From: Geosiphon pyriformis
Lineage: Eukaryota; Glomeromycota; Glomeromycetes; Archaeosporales; Geosiphonaceae
Assembly: GCA_016748015.1 (NCBI GenBank)
Contig: JAAOMT010000120.1
Span: 25,881-67,053 of the forward strand
DNA length: 41,173 bases
Direction of reading: 5' to 3'
In this document: positions 11,372-21,358 of the stretch, in pieces
Layout of the letters: each line of letters starts with the position of its first letter
How positions within the stretch are numbered: the stretch's first letter is position 1
Made by a program: the position numbers and the translations under genes
The notes under the pieces: model-generated
Told to the model about the DNA's origin: nothing
Seen by the model: only the letters and a program-made list of their open reading frames with translations
Database searches by the model: none

Positions 11372-13199
11372 CTAAAATTTCTGTTTGTGCGGAATGTTAC
11401 TATTCACTCCTGAAACCATAGTCGCCAAATTAGCTTCGGGAGAGGCGCCACTACCTCCCATTGATAAGTAAGGTTGGAATGTTGAACTCTCAATAATTTC
11501 ATGGTTTGTGTGTGTACTAGCCAAACGGTTTATAGAATGACGACGGTTAAAAATAACTGTAACGGCCGATATCATCAAGATTAAAGCAATTGATGCAATA
11601 GGGAATCCAATAATAATTCCGTAATTATTTCCTTTTGGTGAAGGAGTCGAAGTTTCATTTGGATTACCAGTGGGAGCGGGATTGGAAGTGGGAGTGGTAT
11701 AGATAGGTTCTTGAGAGGGAATTACAAAATTCTTTACCCACTTAAAAGTTCCATTCTTTATATCAAATAACATAATATCTTTATTGGGGTTTACTATATC
11801 GATTTCTCCGTCGCTAGGGGGGTAGCCACCTATATTTAAAAAGGTAATAGTACTTAATTATGATTGAGTAAAATATTATTATTGTAAAATATTCTTTATT
11901 TACCAAATACAATGATCATATAATTTCGTTGTCTTATAGCGGTATGATAAGAGAGCCTAGGCATATTATTAGGGAGATTTTCTACAATGGGAACTGACCA
12001 TGTAAATGTTTTTATATTCAAAACCATTAGAGGGCTGTCAGGACGAGTAGTGTTATCAATACCCCCATAAATAATTATACTGGTCTCATCTTCAGCTAAA
12101 AAATAAAAAACCAAAATTTGCAAGAAGTGAATTAATAAATTTATCTTGATTTAACATTAAAAAAATTGTTTAAATTACCAAGGACGGCTGAATGGTGTGC
12201 CCTATATCCCAGAGTTATGTTGCTCTTTGCAGACTTTTGAAGATTTATAAAAAAAAATTAACTTTTTTAGCTGACGCATAAAATAATAAGAAATATCTTG
12301 ATATTTTATTCGAATAAATTACCTTAATTGACCATGGCTGACTATTCTTGTCTTCAGTATCAAAAATTAAGATCTATTTAAATAATTAAGAATATTAAGA
12401 TTAATTCAAAAAGAATTTAGAAAATTCAGAACATGAAAAAATTTTGATTTGTATATTACTTGACTTAAGTTTCCTCCACCAATATAAAAAATTCGTCCAT
12501 CTGATAAAAGTGTAGCAGTATATTTCGACCTTGACTGAGGAGAGTTTGATGAAGTAATAGTAGTCCAGAGGGTAGTATTTGTATCGTATATATACATCGT
12601 TTTATCAAAAATATCTATTGAATTCCCTAGCCCACCCCAAATATAAATTCTACCCTTTTTATCAATAACTGTCTTAAAACTATTTCTTGGCGTTGGACCT
12701 TCGAGCTGAGTAGGGGTGATGGAAGACAAGGTAACCGTATCGTTAAGTATTGTATAAATAAAAATAGTCTCATTTTTATAATTTGGTGATGGCAACCGCT
12801 TTTAAAATTAAAAATTATTTTAATATCAAAAATTTTAAATTTAATTATTTATGCTTCAAAAATTTGGATACATACAATTCCACCAAATATAAAGGCTTTA
12901 GTCTCATTTTGGGTTTTTATAACTTCAGCCGATCCCCCGAGAATTAATGGTAAAGTTGAGAATCTCCTAATATTATAAAATGAAGGAGCATCCGTAGAAA
13001 AATTTTGAGAGAGATCGAGGTATACATCATCATTCAAAAAAAGATTATATTCCAAATTAGTAAGTCCACCGAAAAAAAAAATTTTATCATCGATTAGAAA
13101 AGACATATGGAAAAATCGAGGGGCTGGCGAAACATAGGTAGAAGCAAAGGTTTTATTGACTTGTAATAAACCCAGGATAATAAGAAATAGGCTTATCAT
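11372..13199 (-). CDS. Kelch-repeat type I membrane protein (six exons, 472 residues)
   Basis: Exons on the minus strand are 13199-12876, 12798-12460, 12373-12323, 12233-12179, 12095-11904 and 11829-11372. Every intron is GT-AG and the sum is 473 codons including stop. Residues 1-20 form a signal peptide (MISLFLIILGLLQVNKTFAS). The body has repeated kelch blades with gly-gly motifs: FFGGLTN, FIFGGI, IYIWGGLG, FYIGGG, IIYGGID and IVFGGYP. A P/S/T-rich stalk (about 360-388) leads to one membrane helix (about 391-414) followed by NRRHS and a ~58-residue tail. The expected topology is a secreted beta-propeller outside and a short tail inside. Kelch propellers bind proteins or sugars; the galactose-oxidase fold is related, but I see no copper-ligand set and claim no enzyme activity. 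Small exons 3 and 4 (51 and 55 nt) are easily missed by gene callers. The start is the Met directly before the signal peptide. Confidence 0.88.
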
Positions 13200-13346
13200 T
13201 TTATTTTTCCTTAATATAATTAAAGTGAATGTTATGTTTAGTTTAATAACGGCGGAAATAACACTTTTTATAGTGAAATATTAAAAACTATAATTTTAAA
13301 TCTTTCGAAATTGGGGAACCTTAATAAATTTTTGCAAAATCTAAGG

Positions 13347-13466
13347 TTCCGAATTTGGAAATTTTATTCTCTTTGATAGCCTATTTTTGGTTATTTGAAT
13401 CTTTATCTGTTCATATTTTGGTTATACCGCATAGCTTTAAAAGCCTACAGATATTAATTTATGCTT
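13347..13466 (+). repeat. Diverged dispersed repeat, copy 2
   Basis: Direct-orientation partner of 9650-9768, sharing CCTATTTTTGGTT and flanking words at a visibly decayed level. It starts about 150 bp upstream of the kelch start codon. No terminal repeats or target duplication could be defined. Confidence 0.5.
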
Positions 13467-14896
13467 CAGAGACACTGATTTTTTAGATACCACTACTTCA
13501 TTGTATGAAAACAAATATTCCTGTGATCAGGAGACAATATTTTCAGCATTTATAAAGCTACATTAACTTTAAAATTGTTAAATAGGTAAAGCATGGTATA
13601 ATTTTTTAATCATTAGTCATCTGTGTAAACTGGTAAATTTTATATATACAAAGGAAATATAATTAAAACTGAACAAGCAGTTTTGCTACAATATTTGGTG
13701 GTCAAAACATACCATTTATCAAGTGAATTGGAATCAAGTTTAATAAAGTAACCCAATTTAAAATTGAGATAAAAAGCTGATACTAAGATGAAATTCAACT
13801 TTTTCAATTTAGAAAAAAAATTTGGTTAATATAGTCAAAAAATTTTTGAGCTTCATTTTTCTAAACTTTTGATTAGTTCTTGGGAATGTTTTAATTGGAT
13901 TAGAATATTTTTAAAGTTTAGAATCATTGAGAAATCAAAACTACTCAGGATTTTAGTATTTCTTTAAAAGTAAATAAATTTTTATGATTTTATTTAAATA
14001 ACATCACTTAATTCAAAGATTTTTTGAAATTTAATAATAATTAGAATTTCTAATACCTTTTTTAATGAAATAATTTTTAATATTTAAAATTTACAAATGA
14101 TTTATGTTTCTCTAATTTTGTAACCTCGTCGCGAATGATAATCCATCGTTCAATTATAAACTGATGTCACAATATATTCCATTTCTTGAACTAGATTAAA
14201 TTGGGACTAATACAAAAATTTAATGTAATATCCAATAATTTTGGTTTCACGAAAGTTTGATATTACAAAAAAAAAAAAAAAAAAAAAACTTCAAATTTAT
14301 GTGTTACAAGTTGTGGCTTTCAAAGACAATTTCATCAATCCTTAAAATGAAAATGAGATTGCTAGATTAATCCTAAAAGTAATACATGTATTGTGCTTGA
14401 TCTTAATTGAAATCAAGATATGACAATTCATTTAAGAATATTCAAGGTATAAATGGATCAATATCACAATCACCCTGTCTATTTGGAGTATTCAAACCTT
14501 AACGAATAAATTTTTCCTTTTGAAAAAAATTAATTTATACAAGATTGATTAATTATTACATGGAACATAATTGAGAATTTTATAATAGTGTAATTTTCCT
14601 CGATTCTCCATGTATTATTATTATTATTATTATTATTAACCTTCCTTAATTCAACAACAATGGAGCATGCATACAATTAAATCATGCTTTTAAAGAATTT
14701 TTCTCGATAAAGTGTTAATATATAATAAAATTAAAAGGGTAGAACGGTAGAACAGTAGAACTATAGAGTTAATGTATTATTTTAAAACAAAAAAAGTGAT
14801 TGATATTCTTTTCTCAATACTCATACAATATAACTCTAAAAAATTACTTCAGAGTTTAACTTGGCAAGCATCATCTTTCTTTTTTTTTAAAAAAAA
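13467..14896. other. Intergenic with simple-sequence tracts, no gene seen
   Basis: It contains an A22 run at 14267-14288 and a (TAT)n tract at 14613-14638. Otherwise it is AT-rich with no supported gene. It separates the 5' end of the kelch gene from the 3' end of the small secreted protein gene. Confidence 0.5.
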
Positions 14897-15274
14897 TTAT
14901 GCACGTCCTTGGATACCCCGAAGAATATCGCCCGGACTTGGAAGTATTCCAGGAGGAATTAATCGAGTTAATTCTTGAAATTGCTCCAAAGGACTTTTGT
15001 CGGTTTTATCAGTTTTCTTAGTTTCTGGAAGTCCTGGTATTTTGATGTTTCCTGGATTCCCAGTTGATGTGGAATTTCCTGAATTTCCAGGTAATGTGAT
15101 ATTTCCAGAATTTCCAGGTATTACAATATTTCCTGGATTTCCAGGTGATGTAATATTTCCCACCTTTTCAGGAAGGGATGCTTCTTTGGTTTCGATTGGA
15201 ATTGAAATTGTAAGTTTTGTAGTAAATGCTAATAGCAATAATGAGAATGTGATGATAAGGAATAAACGTTTCAT
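14897..15274 (-). CDS. Small secreted protein with a 9-residue GN-PGN repeat (125 residues)
   Basis: A single-exon frame. I chose the Met at 15274 because it directly precedes a signal peptide (MKRLFLIITFSLLLLAFTTK, continuing to about residue 25). An in-frame Met 34 codons upstream (15376) would put a basic, aromatic leader ahead of it. Residues 39-81 are five tandem units of nine residues of the form GNIxxPGNx (for example GNIVIPGNS, GNITLPGNS); the DNA repeats every 27 bp. The C-terminal ~42 residues are charged, then end in PPGILPSPGDILRG. Asn in N-x-S/T contexts (GNIT, GNST) could be glycosylated. I recognise no family; the size, secretion signal and repeat fit a fungal cell-surface or candidate effector protein (inference). 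The same 27-bp repeats make an open frame on the other strand, which is a shadow. Confidence 0.7.
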   Translation of the reverse strand: MKRLFLIITFSLLLLAFTTKLTISIPIETKEASLPEKVGNITSPGNPGNIVIPGNSGNITLPGNSGNSTSTGNPGNIKIPGLPETKKTDKTDKSPLEQFQELTRLIPPGILPSPGDILRGIQGRA

Positions 15275-16107
15275 TTTGATGAGATTGAAAAGTTTGAAAT
15301 TAGCAGGAAAATAAAAATTTTTTTTGGGATCAAAAAATTTGATTATTGTTAGAGGCAAAAAAAGTCTTTTTATCATTGAACAAAGATGGAGTGTTTATCA
15401 TCAAAGTTTCATATGTGATAAAATATTTGATCGCTAATTAATTGGAATCATTATCATTTCAAATATTTACAAGTCAATAATAAAAATATTTCTTTTTGGC
15501 CTAAATTTTTTTAAATCTTTGTAATTTAATGGAGAACTTCAAATTAGTATTTTCCGAAGTGTTGGAATTTTGAATCTGGTAATCCAATTTTTGTTTCATA
15601 TTATTTCTTCAGGATTGAAGAAAAGATCTATTTGAATAATATTTTTTTATTAACCCTTGTAAGTTTCATTTTAAGATTCGGTCTAAACTTAATTACAAAA
15701 GAAAAATCCTTTTTCGATTCAATAAAACTTTTAAAATGACAAATTGAGATTTACTTCCTGAACATTTTCCATTAGTTTGGTCTGACATGGTTTTGTCTTT
15801 GAGATCAGACTCGAAACTTGGAAATTATTAGTGAAATGTAAGTTAAATTATAAATGCTAAACCTTAATTTGAAATAATAATAAATATAAACCATTAAACA
15901 ACATGTCCTTAAATATGCCTATTTTAATCTTTAAAAATTAAATAGTTCACAATAAAACCAATCATGTCTTTATTTATTGAGTTTTGTTTTTTTTTCGTCA
16001 AAATTTTATACAAAATGTTGTATTTTTCTTCAAAGTTTTGTTCGATTTTGAATTAAATTTTGATGAAAAAGAAATTTCGAAAAGTTTTGTAAATTAATAA
16101 TTTTATG

Positions 16108-16246
<139 letters not shown>

Positions 16247-17438
16247 AAAAAAGAAAAAACTAAATTTGTATCATTTTTGATATATTTATATTAAAAATTA
16301 AATTGGCAAGCAATTGAGTTCAAATAAATAAATAATTTATTTTGAATCCAATTAATAATTTTCTTTTAAAGCAATGCTATCATGTAAGGAAAATTCCTCA
16401 GATTATGATGTTCACACAACTATAAAAAAAAACTTTAAATGGAAGGAATTTAAAATTGTGATCATGGAGATATCAAAATTAGGATTATAAAAAAGATCTT
16501 ACTCGAAATGATTTAGCTACTGATATCATTTTAATAACTAAAACAGGTAACTCATAAAGAACGGTTACATAAATAGATTTCAGAACACAGAAACATCAAT
16601 TAACCTTTGTTCATACTAATATGGTTAAATAAAAAAAGGTTGTAGCTTCATTTGATGTGAAATCTTATGTGACGCCACCTATTCAGAATAAATAATTTAT
16701 AATACTTATAAATAAAGATTATAAATGTGCTTTGATAAATCACATATATGAATAGTTTTATTATAATATTTTGAATATGAAATCTGAAATCTGAAATTAA
16801 TTTTTAATATATTATTATTATTGCATTTGTCCTTCAGCAGATAAGATTTAAATAGTTGTATCAGAAATCAAAAAAATATTCTCTAGTTTATCCCGGCAAA
16901 TTAGTGGACGTTTTATCATGATTCACTAATTATTGTCGTTTGTTACACGTGGTTTCTTTTCTTTGCAAAGTTCACATAAAATAACTCTTTATAGAAACTG
17001 AAGAGACATTGTTGAATCGACCTTTTTCCCAGAGTTTCAAAAAACTCTAATAATCTTTTACGATCATTTGGCAACCTGAAAGATCAGGCAATTGTGTTTT
17101 GGAGCCTTGATTCTCTCCGAGGATCACGCAGAAAATAGTAGTCTTACTTAGTACATGTACCACCTACTATTGATGTGCTACACTTCATCCGATAATTTGT
17201 TTTGAAAGAAATAGTAAACTGTATTGCAATTGCTGTCTTATTCCTTTTTCTCAATTTTTTAAACTATTCCCTCAATTTTTCGATGTTTAATATCTTTTGA
17301 CTTGATCAAGTTTATTGGATTTTTACGGTTCAATAAAAAGACAATTTTGAACGAGATACTTAAATTTTAGTTAAATAGTTTCTCTAATTGTTAATGTGAT
17401 CAATGACACTGAACTGAAAATAAACTATCGAGCCAAGA

Positions 17439-17446
17439 TTCTAGAA
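17439..17446 (+). promoter_or_regulatory. Possible heat-shock element upstream of Hsp70 gene A
   Basis: TTCTAGAA matches the nTTCnnGAAn dimer bound by heat-shock factor and lies about 155 bp before the ATG. The preceding CAAGA makes a weak third unit (two of three bases). One perfect dimer can occur by chance, so this is only a candidate. No equally good site was found before gene B. Confidence 0.35.
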
Positions 17447-17600
17447 ATACCAAGGAGCAAAAAAAAAACGAAACGTCAACTTTACAATATTTTTATCTTC
17501 ACAATCATCTAAATTAAATTTATAACGTTTTCAACGCATGCCCAAATATCTTTATTTCGCCTGAACGAAATTGATATTTTAATTAATTCAATTTATAACC

Positions 17601-20473
17601 ATGGGTGCTTGTTGCAGCAAAGAAGATGCTATCGTTAACCACTCACCAGCAATGTCATACCCAAACTCCAATGGCGTCCCAGTAACAGGCCCATACCCAA
17701 TCCCCAATGGCGTCCCAGTAAATTTGCCATACCGCGTGACACAAATTCAAGGCAGAAGCTATCCTTCACACCCAACTCATCCACGAGTTTTGTCAGGTTA
17801 TTATGAGAATGTACCATCAATTCCAATTTCGCCCCAATCCTTTTCCCATAATCCAATCCCATACATGGCAAATCAACCAGTATATAATGTTGTTCCCCCA
17901 CCATTTGATACTCACATTCATGGATCGGTTGAAACTATGCCTTCACACCGTTACGGTACTCCACCTTCGGTATTCCAAAGGCAAACACAATTTGTTCTAG
18001 GCATTGGTGAGTCTGATGGCTTTTACGTGATGAATTAATAAGATTTTGGCAGATTTCTCATCCACAATTTCTCTCTTTTAACTTTTAATTCGTCTCGTAG
18101 ATTTTGGGACAACAGAGTGTAAGATTTATTGAAGTTTGTTCCCAAATTTTTTTGAAATTTTCATCCATAAATTATTTATATTCTGTTTTAGCGGGATTCG
18201 CTTTCTGTGCTAGACCGTTCAATGGTGAACAAATAAATATTGCAAATATAGCTACTAATGAGACTTGGTACGTATGAATTTATCTTGATTTTTTATGAAA
18301 AATAATTTAAATCTATTGATTCCAAATTCAAAGGCCTGGAATTCGGGGACAGTTCAAGACCAACACCGTGCTAGAATATGATCAGAATTGGAATGTAACT
18401 CAATGGGGATATCCAGCTCTTGCTCAACGTCAATCAATTAAAAAAAACGCAAATTCCTTTAATACTCAAATATTAGATCGAAAACCCGTAGAATTATTTA
18501 AGCTTCATCTGGGAGATATGCCCGAGGAGGAAAAGCCACCATTGCCTGTTGGATTACATTTCAAAAAAGCTATTAAAGATTATCTTTCTAACTTTGGAAA
18601 GGTACTCAAATTTTATTTTGCTATTTTCATGGTCGGATTTTTAAAATTTAATCATGAATTTTTTGATAGTTGGTCAAATCAACCTTGAGTAGACAATGGC
18701 CTCATATGAACTTCCATGAAGACGTACAGATTGTAATGACAGTACCAGCAGAATTTCAAGAAAAAACAAAAGTTATCATGAGATCAGCCGCTTTTGAAGC
18801 CGGTCTGATTAATAAAGAAAATTCCGAAAATTTGATATTTACCACAGAACGTAAGCAGAAATTTTGATGTGTGAACTCCTAGATTTATTAGAATTAAAAT
18901 TCTAACCAGCCATTTTTTTTTAGCTGAGGCCGCGGCAATATATTGCTTACATTACATCAAGGAATATCCACTTCGAGAAAATGGTATAAAATCATCATTG
19001 TACTTTTTATCATTGCAGTTTAAACATCTTTCACTAATTTTTGGGGGGTTTTTTTTCGCAATTAGAACCATTCATGATTGTTGACTGTGGAGGCGGAACG
19101 GTTGATTTGACAACACGAATGTTACTACCAGGAAGACAAATTAGCGAAATAACTATGCGATCTGGTGAATTCTGTGGAAGTTCATATGTAGACAGGCAAG
19201 ACTAAGAAGATAGATTCGAAAATTCATATCTCATCCTTAGGATCTAATTTTCTTGTTTTTTTTTTTCCCTTAGAGAGTTCTTAAAATACCTATCACGGTG
19301 CTTGGGATTGCCTGTAATACGACATCTGCAAGATAAACACTATAGTCAATTACAATATTTAATTCAAGAATTCTTTGTAAGACGTGTAAAGACAGTCTTC
19401 ACTGGTAAACCCAGTGAATTCTCTCCTATAATCTTGGATATAGAGGATTATTGTCCTGCTGCGATACAATATGTTACTCCTCAAATCCGGGCACAAATGG
19501 AAGAAGCACAATGGCAGATCAGCCTAGAATATGAGACCGTAAAGGCAATGTTTGATCCAATAATCGATAATATCTTGACGTTGATTGATAATCAGATAAA
19601 GTCATCATCTCAACCACCTCAAGGAATTTTTTTGGTTGGTGGATTTGGCAACTCGATATATGTCTACAATAAGGTCCAGGAGAGGTTTGGCAATCAAAAT
19701 ACTTTTGTATGCGTAGCTCATCAGCCGATAACTGCTATTGTTCGTGGTGCTGTATTAGTGGGTGATCAACATGAAATTTTTCTTGCTTGAATTTTAATTT
19801 ATTTTCCAATACTAATGCCAATATTTCTTTAATCGCAAATCAATATCGGACATTTTCAGTATGGTATGAAATCCTTCGCTTAGGAAATTATATTAAAATC
19901 TCTGTCGCGACGTTTCTAAATTTGTTCACATTATTATTATTATTATTATTATTATTATCATAGGTGTGAACGTATCGACAGTGGTAACTCGTGTTTTAAA
20001 ATGGACATATGGTATTGAATGTTATCGAAATTGGACTAGCATGGATCCACCAGAACGACGAGATGAACAGGGTCGTGTTAAAGGTTTCGATCGATTAGCT
20101 ACACGTGGGAAGGAAGTTGAAGTTAATGAAAAATTCAAGGGCGTATATTCTACATCGTATCCTGGCCAAACACATATATCGTTTCCTGTTTATGTCACTT
20201 CCGCGGAAAATGCAACGTATTGTGATGGGCTGAAATTCCTTGGGACATTAGAAATTGGTAAGCATTGTGAGAATAAAGATTTACCTCTGATAGGAGCTCT
20301 GATCTTTGGTATTAATAATTTTTCTATTTATAGATATACCAGTAGATCAAGGTAACGATAAACGAGAAATTGAGTTTTCACTACTATTTGGGCAAATGGA
20401 AATTAAAGCCTCTGCACTCGTCGTGAAAACTGGACTAATATGTGCGACTACATTCAAGTTTGACGAGAATTAG
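17601..20473 (+). CDS. HSPA12-like Hsp70 ATPase with N-terminal acylation motif, gene A (11 exons, 686 residues)
   Basis: Exons: 17601-18006, 18101-18118, 18192-18267, 18334-18601, 18670-18850, 18924-18983, 19066-19195, 19274-19757, 19860-19863, 19964-20257, 20334-20473; 687 codons with stop. The actin-like ATPase core is clear: phosphate 1 loop DFGTTESGF (136-144), MTVPAEF (279-285), EPEAAAIYC-type segment (PEAAAIYC, 317-324), phosphate 2 VDCGGGTVDL (342-351) and adenosine motif LVGGFGNS (500-507). The EPEAAA segment and the missing canonical substrate-binding domain and EEVD tail place it in the HSPA12 group, whose clients are poorly known. It starts MGACCSKEDA, which fits N-myristoylation at Gly2 with palmitoylation at Cys4/Cys5, followed by a P/N/S/Y-rich, probably disordered leader of about 120 residues. 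Exon 2 is 18 nt and exon 9 is 4 nt. Intron 7 begins GC (AG|GCAAGA). The ATG lies in the good context ATAACCATGG. Confidence 0.92.
18101..18118 (+). other. 18-nt microexon carrying the phosphate 1 loop (gene A)
   Basis: The exon lies between a TCGTAG acceptor and a GTAAGA donor and supplies D136 to E141 (DFGTTE) with phase-1 boundaries on both sides. Joining exon 1 to exon 3 without it keeps the frame and gives GFA with the loop missing, so skipping would make a protein unable to hold ATP phosphates normally (inference). The paralog has the same exon at 21931-21948. Confidence 0.88.
19860..19863 (+). other. 4-nt microexon TATG (gene A)
   Basis: It is flanked by ATTTTCAG and GTATGA and needed to link RGAVL (ending 19757) to YGVN (exon 10 from 19964). 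It supplies Tyr542 and the first base of Gly543. Without it, exon 8 joined to exon 10 reads GTG TGA, an immediate stop. Reading through intron 8 stops at 19788-19790. The paralog has TACG at 23708-23711 in the same place. Confidence 0.85.
19931..19958 (+). repeat. (TTA)n microsatellite in intron 9 of gene A
   Basis: About nine TTA units ending five bases before the exon-10 acceptor (ATCATAG), where a polypyrimidine tract would normally lie. Length changes here could affect recognition of exon 10. Confidence 0.9.
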
Positions 20474-21358
20474 ACTAGGACAATTTTTATTTTTGTGTTC
20501 AAATTGCTAGTGGCTTAGATTTTTTTAGGGTAGTTGCTCCTAAATTATTGGGGGTATTTTAAATTTTGGGATTCGATAACCATACTGTACTTATGTAATT
20601 AATAAAAATATTAATTTATTTTCCACATTTTTATAACTTTGAATTTTGAATGAAATCTTATTTTTTGAAACCTATTACCCCTATTATTTTGTTAAGATTT
20701 TACATTTAAACCTAATTTTTTGCATTGCTTAATATTGTTTGATTATTATAATATAAATTTGAAATAATAAACACATATTTTTTTTAAATTCTCAAAATTG
20801 GGGGAAATGATTGATTTCAAATTTTAATTTTGGAGAAATTGGCAATTAATAATTTCCTAAATCTTAAATTCGATATTAAAAATTTCTTTACCATATTTTG
20901 CAAATATAATTCTCAAATTTCATTCAAAAGAGCAAAAATGTTTTGAAAAGCAAATGAAAATTAATAAATGTAATTTCCATGAAAAATTGAAAATAAGATT
21001 TGAAGGAATTTTGAACTTTCTTTAGTACTTGAAGTTATTTGGGCCATTTTTATTCAAATCTTAATGGAACGGCATTGTGTAATGTGTATATATTAAAAAT
21101 CAATGCATGACCAGCCAATCTTTTTCCAAAGATGATTTATCATTTCCGAACAAATGATGAAAAATTCATTCATTTTTTGTATAAAACTATAACTGTGATA
21201 TATTTCCTTTGACATATTTATTTCTAAAATTTAGCGCGAATTTTTAATATCAATCCTTTTGTTTGACCATCCTTTCCATCATCTTCCTCATCTTCTTCTT
21301 TTTGTTCTTCTTTTTCTTTTTTCTTCTTCTTTTTCTTCAATATTAAAGCAAAGAAAAA
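20474..21358. other. Intergenic between the two Hsp70 genes
   Basis: 885 bp holding the gene A 3' flank (AATAAAA near 20602) and the gene B upstream region. AT-rich, no other gene. Confidence 0.7.
21270..21338 (+). promoter_or_regulatory. CT-rich tract immediately upstream of Hsp70 gene B
   Basis: About 70 bp of TC/TTC repeats (TCTTCCTCATCTTCTTC and similar) ending about 20 bp before the ATG. Pyrimidine tracts of this type are common next to transcription starts in many fungi; a promoter role is inferred from position only. Confidence 0.4.

Noticed and set aside
14997-15314. 105-codon plus frame rich in FPGFPG
   Set aside because: It is the antisense shadow of the 27-bp repeat. The minus frame has the signal peptide.
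17635-17904. 89-codon minus frame
   Set aside because: It is antisense to the repetitive leader of Hsp70 gene A.
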